A stretch of DNA of 64,000 nucleotides from Candidatus Scalindua sp. SCAELEC01 (GTDB lineage Bacteria; Planctomycetota; Brocadiia; Brocadiales; Scalinduaceae), in contig SHMT01000006.1 in the NCBI GenBank assembly GCA_004282745.1, forward strand, positions 90,168 through 154,167, written 5' to 3'. The translations under genes and the position numbers were made by a program. Shown here piece after piece: positions 16,370-24,962 of this stretch. The notes beneath the pieces are model-generated. The model did not search any database. It was not told where the DNA came from and saw only the letters and a list, made by a program, of their open reading frames with translations. Each line of letters starts with the position of its first letter. The first letter of the stretch is position 1.

Positions 16370-19066
16370 TCAGCCTCCAGCTGGAGAGTGAAGGGACCTC
16401 TTTACACCGAGCAGGTCGAGCTGGAGGGTAAAGGGGCCGCTATCATGGAGACCAATAACAAAGTCCACGCTCATCGATTCTCCCGGCGGCAGCGTGTCAT
16501 TGTCAAGATCGGGGGTCACTGTCTCTCCTGCACCGCCGGGTCCTCCATCGGCGTTCAGGAGGAGGTTGTCTCCGCTCAGCTCCACCACCAAAAAGAGGGG
16601 GATTATGATAGGTGTTGTGCTTCTGTTGGTAAACGTTGCCGTTATGGTGAAGGTGCCTTTCGGGGCATCCGGTGCAGGTGTCGAGTCAAAGCTTTTCTTT
16701 ACCGGCAACTCCTGAGAGATCTGATCATTTACGATCAGATCTACCGTCTGACCGGGAGCTAACTCTACCGGAGCTTCTCTCCCCTTAAGCGTAATATCAA
16801 TAAGTACGGTATCGGTATTGGTCGATGGTGCCGTTAGCGTGAAGGGGTCGGGCAGAAAGGTGAACGCGCTCCCCTCAGGCAGGCTGCCACTTGCCGTAAA
16901 GCCGTTTACGTCTGTAAAGAGGGCATCTATGGTACCCTCCTTGACATCAATATCAGCGCTCCCGTCCTCCGCATGGGAGCCCCCGCCCTCAACAAGGGCG
17001 CCCCCACAAGTCACCACCGCCTCGTCTCCGCTATCCATGGTGAGGCGGGTGCCTGTTCCGCAGGCGGTGATCACAGCAGGTTCCAGACCTCCTAAGGAGT
17101 CTACCTTAATCCTGACCCCTCCGGGTGCAGGCTCATCCGTTATCGTAAGGGCCTGATCTCCCCGGTCGGCAATGGTGCCGGAGGTCGTCCCGCCAAAGGC
17201 ACTATCGCTAAAGTCGTCGCCACTGACCGGCTCCGGCCTGAATACCTGGATGCGGTGGTTTAATGTGTCGGCAACGTAGACATTCCCGCTTCTGTCCACT
17301 ACGCTTCTCCGGGGATAGCGAAACTTCCCGATCTCAAAGCCATAGCTGCCGAATTGTGAGAGGAATCTCCCCTTTGAATCAAACTTCTGGATACGATGAT
17401 TCTCAGTATCAGTAACATAGAGGTCACCCTTACTGTCCACGGTAATGCCTATTGGGATCTTAAACTCTCCACTCCCCGATCCCTCACCGCCAAACTTCAA
17501 CAATAAGTTGCCATGAGGGTCAAATTTCGCGATAATATTATTGATTGTGTCAGTAATATAGATGTTTCCCTCACTATCTAATTCAATACCACTTGCAATG
17601 GAGGGTTTCTCCTCTAGAGTACCACTTACATCAATCTTAGACAGGAAGTTGCCATTGGTATCAAATTTCTGAACACGGCCATTATGAAGCTGTCGACGAG
17701 CATCGTATACATTATCTGCCACATAGACGTTGCCGTCACTACCGATTGCAATATCTGTCGGGCTTTCAATCTCACCTTCGCCGCTGCCAATCGATCCAAA
17801 AATCAAGAGGAGTTCCCCGGTAGATCCAAGTTTGAGGACCTCTTGTCGCCTATCGTCACCACTTCCTGGCGTAATAGCAACGAAGATGTTCCCCTCATCA
17901 TCGACGTCTATGAAGGCTATTTCAACATCGTCATCAACCGGCCTGAATTCTGTGATAAAGTCCCCTTGAGGACTAAGCTTCTGGATACGTATAGGATTGC
18001 TAAAGCCGTCCGCAACATAGATGTTGCCTTCCCTGTCCAGAGCAATATCTGATGGTTCGTTAAAGCGCCCGGGGATCGTCCCCCTTGTCCCAAACTGGGC
18101 CAAGACAGTGCCGTCTGGATCGAACTTCTGGATGCGGTTTCTCTCTAGATCCACAAGATAAAGGTTGCCGTCTGGATCAAAGGTTATGAGAGATGGTCCG
18201 TGAAAGTCCCACCTGCCGGAGCCATCAGGTTCCAATTTGGAAAGAAAGTTGCCCTCAGGGTCAAACTTTTGAACACGACTGAGGCTCCGTTCAACGACAT
18301 TGATGTTTCCATTTCCGTTAAGTGCTATGTAAATCGGGGCAAGAAACTGTCCATCTCCTTTGCCCTGAGTACCGAATTTCAAGAGAAAGTTGCCGTTGGA
18401 ATCAAACTTCTGAATCCGGTGGTTCTCCGGATCAGCCACATAGATATTTCCCTCACTGTCAAGGACAATATCAGCCGGACCTCCAAACCGACCAAACTGT
18501 CCATCTCCTGTACCCTCTGTTCCAAATTTCATCAGGAAATTGCTATCGGAGTCAAACTTCTGGATGCGGTAGTTCCTGGAATCTGATACATAGATGTTAT
18601 CCGATTGGTCAAGTGTTATGAGGCTTACACTCTCAAACTGACCATTCCTGCTGCCTCGTGAGCCAAATTTCAGTAGGAAATTGCCGTCAGGATCAAACTT
18701 CTGTATATTGTTATTGCGTGAATCGGTAGCATAGATACGCCCCTCTCCGTCCAGGGCAACTCCTGCTAGAACTTCGAACTGGCCGTCCCCCGTTCCTCTT
18801 GTACCGATGCGAAACAGTTCCTCTCCTTTCGGGCTTAACTTAACAATATGATTTCTGCCTGACGTTGTATAAATGTTCCCAGTTCCATCAACCGCTAAAT
18901 CCTGCACAGCATCAAGAAAAACTTGCCCATTCGGAATAGTGAAGAGCTGAGAGTATTGGGCGTGTACTGGATTTATATACATAACAAATGCTATCACAGT
19001 AATAACTGATATTATTACCGTGATACAAACGTCTTTCAGCCATGTGATAATGGACATTTTCTTCAT
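16370..19066 (-). CDS. Secreted NHL-repeat beta-propeller protein
   Basis: An 898-residue exported protein. A signal sequence/membrane helix occupies about 9-35. Residues 40-620 contain about twelve NHL repeats of roughly 47 residues with the pattern GxGDGQF..P..I.LD..GNIYV.D..NHRIQKFD..GNFL.KFG, enough for two six-bladed propellers. The rest (about 630-898) is a beta-rich tail with Ig-like stretches, ending SLHSPAGG. ATG 19066 has GGAGG 10 bases upstream. NHL propellers usually bind proteins, glycans or act as extracellular lyase/scaffold; no catalytic set could be read. The GC content of this gene is visibly higher than that of neighbours, suggesting transfer. The phosphoesterase gene lies upstream on the same strand. 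Confidence 0.88.
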   Translation of the reverse strand: MKKMSIITWLKDVCITVIISVITVIAFVMYINPVHAQYSQLFTIPNGQVFLDAVQDLAVDGTGNIYTTSGRNHIVKLSPKGEELFRIGTRGTGDGQFEVLAGVALDGEGRIYATDSRNNNIQKFDPDGNFLLKFGSRGSRNGQFESVSLITLDQSDNIYVSDSRNYRIQKFDSDSNFLMKFGTEGTGDGQFGRFGGPADIVLDSEGNIYVADPENHRIQKFDSNGNFLLKFGTQGKGDGQFLAPIYIALNGNGNINVVERSLSRVQKFDPEGNFLSKLEPDGSGRWDFHGPSLITFDPDGNLYLVDLERNRIQKFDPDGTVLAQFGTRGTIPGRFNEPSDIALDREGNIYVADGFSNPIRIQKLSPQGDFITEFRPVDDDVEIAFIDVDDEGNIFVAITPGSGDDRRQEVLKLGSTGELLLIFGSIGSGEGEIESPTDIAIGSDGNVYVADNVYDARRQLHNGRVQKFDTNGNFLSKIDVSGTLEEKPSIASGIELDSEGNIYITDTINNIIAKFDPHGNLLLKFGGEGSGSGEFKIPIGITVDSKGDLYVTDTENHRIQKFDSKGRFLSQFGSYGFEIGKFRYPRRSVVDRSGNVYVADTLNHRIQVFRPEPVSGDDFSDSAFGGTTSGTIADRGDQALTITDEPAPGGVRIKVDSLGGLEPAVITACGTGTRLTMDSGDEAVVTCGGALVEGGGSHAEDGSADIDVKEGTIDALFTDVNGFTASGSLPEGSAFTFLPDPFTLTAPSTNTDTVLIDITLKGREAPVELAPGQTVDLIVNDQISQELPVKKSFDSTPAPDAPKGTFTITATFTNRSTTPIIIPLFLVVELSGDNLLLNADGGPGGAGETVTPDLDNDTLPPGESMSVDFVIGLHDSGPFTLQLDLLGVKRSLHSPAGG

Positions 19067-19151
19067 CTTTTTCTAGCCTCCGAATTACATCTCGTTTTAT
19101 TGGGGAAAGAGTACGACGCGTCATACTCTTCCCCATTCAAAATATGGTACA

Positions 19152-20156
19152 TCAATATTGTATCAACCTGAAATGATCTATTTGACCATAAGTATTACTA
19201 GTAGGACTCACTTGACCAATAAAATAGACATCGAGCTTGTTGCCATTGTTACTGACCTCGATCTTCACCGACCCGAGCCTACTGAATGATTTGGACATCG
19301 CCGGATAGAAAGTATCAGAGTCGTCCTCATCAAATGTGGTGGTCTCACTCTTACTCGCACTCCCGGCAAGGACGTAGACGGTGCCTCTGTTCTGTGCATC
19401 CTTTTTATAGGCGCCATCTCCGGCCGGATCTCCGTCACCACTGTCGATCTCCATGACAGAATCGTCATAATCATCCGATTCACTGTAATGACCATTGATG
19501 AACATCGTCCTCTCATAGCAGTGGCTGTGGCCCACCAGGACCAGGTCAACGCCATTGTCCTCCAGTGTTTCGAGGATACCATCATCCTCCCGCATATATT
19601 CCGATTCATTCTCAGAGGCGTTATCTGTATTATGGGTACCAAAACTGTATGGTGGGTGGTGCCAGAGGGCTATTATCCACTCCTTACTGTTGGCTACCAG
19701 ATCAGCGGCAAGCCACCCCTCCATCGCGTCTGCAAAGGTTGTATTACCCTCGGGCGTTATCGATTCGAGACAGATAAAGTGGATGTTGCCGTAGTCAAAT
19801 GAGTAGTAGGCCTCGGTGCCTGACCGGCGTCCCCCCGCTTCACCTGCCCGGGGGAGCGTAAAAATATCGTAGTAGGTGCCCGTCTGGTAGATTGAGTTTG
19901 TGATGGTAGTTCCGTCAATTTCATGGTTTCCTACTACAGGGAAGAGGGCGCTGTTCCTGAGGGTTTCCTCATACATATTCTCAAAGAGAGCATCCTGATA
20001 CTCCTCGTCTTTTCCGTCAGGGTAGGCGTTGTCTCCCAGCATGAGCACTAAGTCCGCATGTGGGCCTCCGTTATCGTCCTCAAAGGCGTCCCGTACCTTC
20101 CGTGCCCTATTACCATTGCTTCCACCCAATCCACCATTCCCCGAATCACCCAGCAC
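19152..20156 (-). CDS. Metallophosphoesterase (purple acid phosphatase type), catalytic part
   Basis: A calcineurin-like phosphoesterase domain with the five metal motifs in order: VLGDSGNGG, LMLGDNAYPDG, VVGNHEID, ALWHHPPYS and LVGHSHCYER. Family members are secreted phosphatases using two metals. The coordinate 20156 is an internal GTG inside the first motif, not a convincing start: the natural N-terminus is in another frame upstream (see the next entry). The C-terminus (FIGQVSPTSNTYGQIDHF) looks complete. With the frameshift it is probably non-functional unless the assembly has lost one base. Confidence 0.7.
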   Translation of the reverse strand: MLGDSGNGGLGGSNGNRARKVRDAFEDDNGGPHADLVLMLGDNAYPDGKDEEYQDALFENMYEETLRNSALFPVVGNHEIDGTTITNSIYQTGTYYDIFTLPRAGEAGGRRSGTEAYYSFDYGNIHFICLESITPEGNTTFADAMEGWLAADLVANSKEWIIALWHHPPYSFGTHNTDNASENESEYMREDDGILETLEDNGVDLVLVGHSHCYERTMFINGHYSESDDYDDSVMEIDSGDGDPAGDGAYKKDAQNRGTVYVLAGSASKSETTTFDEDDSDTFYPAMSKSFSRLGSVKIEVSNNGNKLDVYFIGQVSPTSNTYGQIDHFRLIQY

Positions 20157-20446
20157 CCATATCGCTTTCCTCCGGCGCTTGTGGCATGGTGTGTCCAGAA
20201 GTAGTGGTCACTGTCACCACCCACCAAGGTGTCGTTCATGTTGTTGGTACCGGTACCGTCCATTATCCTGTAAAAATATTTTTTGTTTTTTAATAGTCCC
20301 GTAATCGTTACCTCATGGTCCGTGAAGGTAGAATTTATATCATTCCCATCTACTGTAAACTCGATATAGGCCTTAGTGATGGTGGCGTTTTTGGGGATAC
20401 CGGTGTTTGTGAACTTTGAAATCTGAATTCTATCCAAATTGACATC
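20157..20446 (-). pseudogene. Frameshifted, 5'-truncated N-terminal part of the phosphoesterase
   Basis: This frame encodes a fragment of a DNRLRE-type domain (KFTNTGIPKNATITKAYIEF) joined to a fibronectin-like N-domain (HEVTITGLLKNKKYFYRI...) that belongs in front of the phosphoesterase. It opens after a TAA at 20447-20449 with no signal peptide, and runs out of frame at 20166-20168, where a run of three A (minus strand) would need to be four to join the catalytic frame. So the gene carries a one-base deletion and lacks its 5' end. Confidence 0.65.
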
Positions 20447-20614
20447 TTATTTACCGATTCAGATCGTTAGTGAATGGACAGAAATAACCATTGAGCTTAA
20501 CCGAAAAAGAGACAAAAATCAAGTCAATATTAATATATTTTAAACTAAATTTATAAATATTGTAAAACAAGTATTCTCGGCCCATATTAGTCTAAATACC
20601 TTTATAATTATGAT

Positions 20615-20872
20615 TTATGCCCATAAATCAACGAAAATGGTATCACCTTCTCTTGTACCTACTGGGTATTTAATACTAATAGACGTATGGAGGGGAATCA
20701 CTCTCTCCTGGTGTCTAGTTGATGGGGGGAGTGAAGAGAGGGTACACAACGTGACCTCGGCTAAAGAGAAATTTTCCTCTAACGTCACGAGTAATGCAGT
20801 TTGGATTTGTGGAAAAGTAAAAGATCCGAGCAGGAAAAGCAAACAGCAGCAAGAGACTCTGTATTGAGAAAA
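20615..20872 (-). pseudogene. Possible remnant of a small secreted protein
   Basis: The gap 20447-21126 has no intact gene. Here the minus strand shows MVKSGFF, a seven-T run with a probable one-base shift, then a hydrophobic signal-like stretch (CCCLLFLLGSF) and about 60 further residues to a stop at 20615. It is not recognised. Another 32-codon coding-like fragment ending GKKLKHPVK lies on the minus strand near 21006-21105. Both may be decayed genes or chance. Confidence 0.25.
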
Positions 20873-21126
20873 AAACCACTTTTGACCATCTTCATTGGAC
20901 CTTAGCGATGAACGAACTCAATGAAAAAGTACAAAGAGAAGGAGATTTTTAGGTTACGGCAGGATAAGAGGATATGGTTTTGCGTAGTAGTGAGGAGTTT
21001 ACTTAACAGGATGTTTTAATTTCTTTCCATTCATCTTAAACGTTGTCCCCTTGTCGTACTTATTCGACCACCTTGTTGATATGAGGCCCGTATGGTTTTA
21101 GTGGTAAATTTCTCTACTATCTCATG

Positions 21127-21266
21127 GTTGAACGAAAAGTGCCCAGATACAAGGCGCGCTGATTTTGTAACCGGAACGTACGTGTGCTTAAATGCTAAAG
21201 CACCTAAGTACGTGAGGAGTACAAAATTATTACAGAAACGCCGTAGATGGGTAGTTTTGGTTTAAC
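21127..21266. repeat. Family A near-palindromic element (copy A3)
   Basis: 140 bp. Left end GTTGAACGAAAAGTGCCCA, right end TGGGTAGTTTTGGTTTAAC; inner arms around TAACCGGAACGTACG and CTAAGTACGTGAGGA. It ends 2 bases from the stop codon of the ApbE gene. Confidence 0.8.
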
Positions 21267-21268
21267 CC

Positions 21269-22933
21269 CTAACTACCCGTAATGACAACGTCCGACTTTG
21301 GAGCTTTCTGAGACTCTTTAAAGAGACCTTTCATGCCTCTCGATGTTTTGACTCGTAGGGCTTTACTATCATCCTCATAAACAATAATGCCTTCAACATC
21401 AGATAGTTTTTCAATCAGTTTCATCCCTTCATTCAAACCCAGGACAAAGACTCCGGTTGAGAGGGCGTCTGCTTTAGTGGCACTGTCTGCAATTATGGTA
21501 ACACTTGCGATACCCTGAACAGGCTTTCCTGTCCTGGGGTCAATGATATGAGAATATCTTTCGCCATTCATTGTAAAAAACTTTTCGTAATCTCCGGAGG
21601 TGGAAACGGCCTTACCGGTAATCTCAAAAGAGCCAAGAATCTCCTTGTTGTTGCGCGGATTTTGCAAGCCGATAATCCACGATTTCCTTCCGGGTGGTGA
21701 ACCGGAGGCATACACATTTCCCGCAAAATTTATTAATGCGGACCTTATCCCGTTTTTGTGAAGCCTCTTCATTGCCACGTCAACCGCATATCCCTTTCCA
21801 ATCCCTCCTAAGTCTACCTGGGTGTGAGGATTCGCAAATGATATGACCTTTTCACTGCTTGAACCTCGAAGCAGAGATTTAGTAGTCTTCTCTTCAATAT
21901 GAATATTTTTGTACGATACCGCTTGCAGTACTGATTCCAACTCCTTCTTGTCCGGTATCCTCCCCTGCTCCTTAAAAAATCCCCACTTCTTCATAAGGGG
22001 CCCAATGGTAATGTCAAAGGCCCCTTTTGTGATATCTCCATACTGTATGGACTGTTCGATGATGTATGCAAGTTCATCGTCACAGGCAACGGGTTCTGAT
22101 ACCGCTTTTTGATTGATCTTTGAAAGGTCACTCTGCGTTTTATAATTGCTCATTAAATTGTCAAGCCTGTTAACTTCATTAAATACTTCATTGAATACCT
22201 TTTCGGCCTCACTTTTGTCCGAAATATAGGCGGAAATATCAAACACAGTCCCCATGCTCATGATAGCTTTTTTGAGCAATTTCGGTTCAATATGTTCTCT
22301 TTTTCCCTTGAATTGAACCTGCTTTAACGAACTTAAATCACCCCCTCTTTTTCCGCTAAGATAGTACTCTTCAATTACACCAAGTACCTTTTTGACACCC
22401 GTACACATGGTAACGACAGACATGGTTGCGCCGGTAATATTAATGATGTCCCTATTAATACGGATACGATTCTTGAGAGATTTCCCCTTAAACTGATGGA
22501 GAAATCTTTTATTCATGATCTCACCACCTCGACTTTCTCGATAAATGAGTACGGCTATATGGCGAATCTCACCTTCCGGATTTGATGAAACAATGAAGGT
22601 GTAGGGGTGGAACTTCCCCACCTCTTCAGTAATTATTGCATATCCTTGAACGACACCCGATCTGCTACCAATGTAAACAGTGAAGTGGTCCTCAAATATC
22701 TTTCTTTTCAGTCTCTTTTGAAGGCGATTAATTTCCTCTGGGGTAGGAATTACCTCATCGTAAACGATAGAATCACAATCGGGAAATGTCTGCTGAAGCG
22801 CCTGTTCCGGTGTAAGAAATACCTGAATATCGTAGTTCTCCGCAGACTCCTCTTTGTAATCAGCGTGTCCGCTAGGTTGTGCAATAACGGTAACCAATAC
22901 GGTTACAAATAACAGAAAAAGTTTTGTTTTCAT
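21269..22933 (-). CDS. apbE: FMN-binding domain fused to FAD:protein FMN transferase (ApbE)
   Basis: A 554-residue exported protein (signal peptide about 1-25, ending near SGHA). The N-terminal part (about 80-195) is an FMN-binding domain of the NqrC/RnfG type with the flavinylation motif in INITGATMSV (about 167-172). The C-terminal part (about 225-540) is ApbE, which moves FMN from FAD to a Ser/Thr of such a motif: it shows FDITIGPLMKKWGF, VDLGGIGKGYAVD, GNVYASGSPPG, and STSGDYEKFF / SHIIDPRTGKPV. Substrate and enzyme are thus on one chain, so self-flavinylation is likely. The lipoprotein gene upstream ends 12 bases before its start. Confidence 0.92.
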   Translation of the reverse strand: MKTKLFLLFVTVLVTVIAQPSGHADYKEESAENYDIQVFLTPEQALQQTFPDCDSIVYDEVIPTPEEINRLQKRLKRKIFEDHFTVYIGSRSGVVQGYAIITEEVGKFHPYTFIVSSNPEGEIRHIAVLIYRESRGGEIMNKRFLHQFKGKSLKNRIRINRDIINITGATMSVVTMCTGVKKVLGVIEEYYLSGKRGGDLSSLKQVQFKGKREHIEPKLLKKAIMSMGTVFDISAYISDKSEAEKVFNEVFNEVNRLDNLMSNYKTQSDLSKINQKAVSEPVACDDELAYIIEQSIQYGDITKGAFDITIGPLMKKWGFFKEQGRIPDKKELESVLQAVSYKNIHIEEKTTKSLLRGSSSEKVISFANPHTQVDLGGIGKGYAVDVAMKRLHKNGIRSALINFAGNVYASGSPPGRKSWIIGLQNPRNNKEILGSFEITGKAVSTSGDYEKFFTMNGERYSHIIDPRTGKPVQGIASVTIIADSATKADALSTGVFVLGLNEGMKLIEKLSDVEGIIVYEDDSKALRVKTSRGMKGLFKESQKAPKSDVVITGS

Positions 22934-22945
22934 ACTTCTTGCTCA

Positions 22946-23431
22946 CTAAGGCGCTAATATATCATCAATATGCATGAGAAATTCTTCTTCCCTCTCTCCG
23001 GTACTCTGTAATCTCTGCCATCTATAGGCTGCACTGCCCCCTCTCGGTCTTTCCTGCGTTCTACAGCTTACGACAACGGTGCAAAAAGTGTTGTTTTGGG
23101 AAATTTTGACGGTGAGAGAATACCTCTCTTTCCAACTCTCATCAAGAAATCTTCTCGTTAAAGCACTTCTCGCATTTTTTTGTGACCATCCTTCAAGCCA
23201 ACCACTCTTAATGAGGCCCTTCTCTTTGTCGATTTTTTCTAGTGGCATTCCATCTAATGCAATAATAGCAGCGGACCAGAGCGTTTCGTAATCAATTTGA
23301 AAAGTCTTCAAATACTTCGAAGAGAAAGCGCTTTTAGAAATATCCTTACGCACTTGATCGTTAGAGGTGAAAAAGCACCCTGAAAATACTAAGACAAGAG
23401 AAGCGGTAATGGCGAAATAGGCGATTTTCAT
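22946..23431 (-). CDS. Lipoprotein of unknown function
   Basis: A 161-residue protein starting MKIAYFAITASLVLVFSGC, with lipobox FSGC at about 16-19. The rest has no cysteine or metal motifs apart from CR near the end; the layout (two strand-rich halves, WLEGWSQ...RYSLTVKISQNNTFCTVVVSCRT) resembles BamC-type lipoprotein folds, but this is a loose impression. Starts at 23461 and TTG 23488 in the same frame are possible; 23431 gives the best signal peptide. It is paired with the ApbE gene. Confidence 0.7.
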   Translation of the reverse strand: MKIAYFAITASLVLVFSGCFFTSNDQVRKDISKSAFSSKYLKTFQIDYETLWSAAIIALDGMPLEKIDKEKGLIKSGWLEGWSQKNARSALTRRFLDESWKERYSLTVKISQNNTFCTVVVSCRTQERPRGGSAAYRWQRLQSTGEREEEFLMHIDDILAP

Positions 23432-23643
23432 AACATTGCAAATGAGACTAAGTTTCAGCATGGAGATTTTAACAAACTCCGGCCTCAAATGTCAAGAGAT
23501 TAAAATCAAAATGCAGGATACTCAACTAGGGTAGAGGAAATAATTGGGGAGAATTGCAGCTCAACTTCCCTCTCATTCAAGTTGAACGGTTACTGGAGAA
23601 AAAGGGAGGGAATAGAGAGACCTTAAAAAAGTGATCCAAAGCA

Positions 23644-23880
23644 TTAACTTTTTTTTATGTGGATCTTAAATCCATCTTCGAACGGCTCAACCTTCACAAT
23701 CTTGTGTCCATCTTCCTTGACACTCTTTGGGACATTGCGCATAGGTTCGCCATCATCCAAGGTTACTTCCAAAATCTGGTCGCTTTCCATCATTTCCAGC
23801 TTTAACTTCGTTTTAACAAAATTAATTGGACAAAGAACCCCTCTCAAATCAATTTTTTCACTTGCCATGTTTTCACTCAT
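23644..23880 (-). CDS. tusA: TusA/SirA-like sulfur carrier protein
   Basis: A 78-residue TusA-fold protein. The sulfur-carrying Cys is in LRGVLCPINFVKTKL; the usual CPxP is CPIN here. TusA proteins accept persulfide sulfur and hand it to partners such as DsrE-type proteins, as part of tRNA thiolation or sulfur oxidation/reduction. ATG 23880 has AGGAAAG 8 bases upstream; a TTG at 23886 is less likely. It is the last gene of a colinear set: sulfite reductase, DsrE, JAMM, TusA. Confidence 0.9.
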   Translation of the reverse strand: MSENMASEKIDLRGVLCPINFVKTKLKLEMMESDQILEVTLDDGEPMRNVPKSVKEDGHKIVKVEPFEDGFKIHIKKS

Positions 23881-23938
23881 TATCAAACTTTCCTATACGT
23901 TTTGTTTTGCTTAAGCTCTTATTAATGCACTCACACTT

Positions 23939-24355
23939 CTATCGCTGTATCTCTTCCTCGACTACCTGTCTCTTTTTGTTCAGAAACCACGATTTTATCT
24001 CGGTTTCATCTCCGCCCTTTACGGAAATAATTACGTATGAGTATTCGGACCACACGTAAGCACACTCTTTATCAAAGTCAGAAGGTGTTGGGGGATGGTC
24101 TGGGTGTGAGTGGTAGATACCTATTATTCTCAACCCACGGTCAATTGCCTTCCGGTCCATCTGATCAAATGTTTTTGAGTCTATTTCATACCTATCCTGG
24201 GCTCTTACCTTATTCTTGTTTTCAACGGGATAGAAATCGTGTACCACTTTTTTGTTATCAGCGCTACCCACTAGTATACCGCAACATTCAAAAGGGTATG
24301 AAGCTTTTGCCTCTTCTAATAACTTATTGACTATATTAACTTCAATGTAAATCAA
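23939..24355 (-). CDS. JAMM/MPN+ metallopeptidase
   Basis: A 138-residue Mov34/MPN-type peptidase with an intact JAMM zinc motif HSHPDHPPTPSDFD (about 101-114) and an upstream CCGILVG block with a likely catalytic Glu. In bacteria such small JAMM proteins process ubiquitin-like sulfur carriers (for example by trimming the C-terminus of ThiS/MoaD-like proteins, as in the Mec+ family). The only possible start is TTG 24355; the preceding in-frame codon group has TAA. It lies between dsrE and tusA, pointing to sulfur relay. No ThiS/MoaD-like gene is in the window. Confidence 0.88.
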   Translation of the reverse strand: MIYIEVNIVNKLLEEAKASYPFECCGILVGSADNKKVVHDFYPVENKNKVRAQDRYEIDSKTFDQMDRKAIDRGLRIIGIYHSHPDHPPTPSDFDKECAYVWSEYSYVIISVKGGDETEIKSWFLNKKRQVVEEEIQR

Positions 24356-24420
24356 TGATTATTCTCAACAATCGTTTGTTTCGTCGTAAACTCTTGAGAG
24401 GAGGATCATTCCGTTAACCA

Positions 24421-24837
24421 CTAAATATAGAGTTGTGTTTCAGCCCCCTCGGCCATCTTCAGCATTGTGGGTAAGCCAATAATGTCATCAACCTTACTTT
24501 GTACTAATTCTTCATCGAGTTCCATTAGCTTGACAGCACCGCTACATGCATAGACTTTTAGATTACCCAATTCACCCACTTCTTCTAATATCTCCTTTAG
24601 CATATTTGTGCTTCCTTGCGGTACCCCTTCTAACAGACGTTTCTCATTTTCCCTGATATCAGCAGGAAACGTAATCTCGTCCAACTCACCATTTACGAAC
24701 CTTCTCAGTGCCCAAAAAAACAAGAATATGTGAACGGTGCTTCCCATGGAGGCCGCTGTCACCGCCAACATTATGGCTTGGTACAATCTGTCATACACGC
24801 CGCTGTGAAGAAAGAGGATAAATTTTTTTTCACTCAT
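24421..24837 (-). CDS. DsrE-family sulfur-transfer protein
   Basis: A 138-residue DsrE/DsrF/DrsE2-like protein. The start KKFILFLHSGVYDRLYQAIMLAVTAASMGSTVHIFLFF matches the family, and the conserved Cys is in VYACSGAVKLM (about 97). Proteins of this type carry persulfides. It is 125 bases downstream of the sulfite-reductase-like gene and 65 bases before the JAMM gene. With no DsrF/DsrH it is not the heterohexameric sulfur-oxidation set. Confidence 0.85.
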   Translation of the reverse strand: MSEKKFILFLHSGVYDRLYQAIMLAVTAASMGSTVHIFLFFWALRRFVNGELDEITFPADIRENEKRLLEGVPQGSTNMLKEILEEVGELGNLKVYACSGAVKLMELDEELVQSKVDDIIGLPTMLKMAEGAETQLYI

Positions 24838-24927
24838 CTTTGATCCCGATGATTTGATATGATTTTAGCTAACTCCAAGAAAAACACTTACCTCAGGTCC
24901 TTGCTACCGGTACATTAAAATTGGAAA

Positions 24928-24951
24928 ACCAAATCGGTTTTAGTATAAATC
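24928..24951. repeat. Fragment of a family C/B element end
   Basis: AAAACCAAATCGGTTTTAGTATA matches the right end of the C copies at 29709 and 60895. A similar piece at 48069-48084 abuts the B copy there. Only the end is present, so this is a remnant, in the 125-base gap between the sulfite-reductase-like gene and dsrE. Confidence 0.5.
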
Positions 24952-24962
24952 AATAGAGGCAT

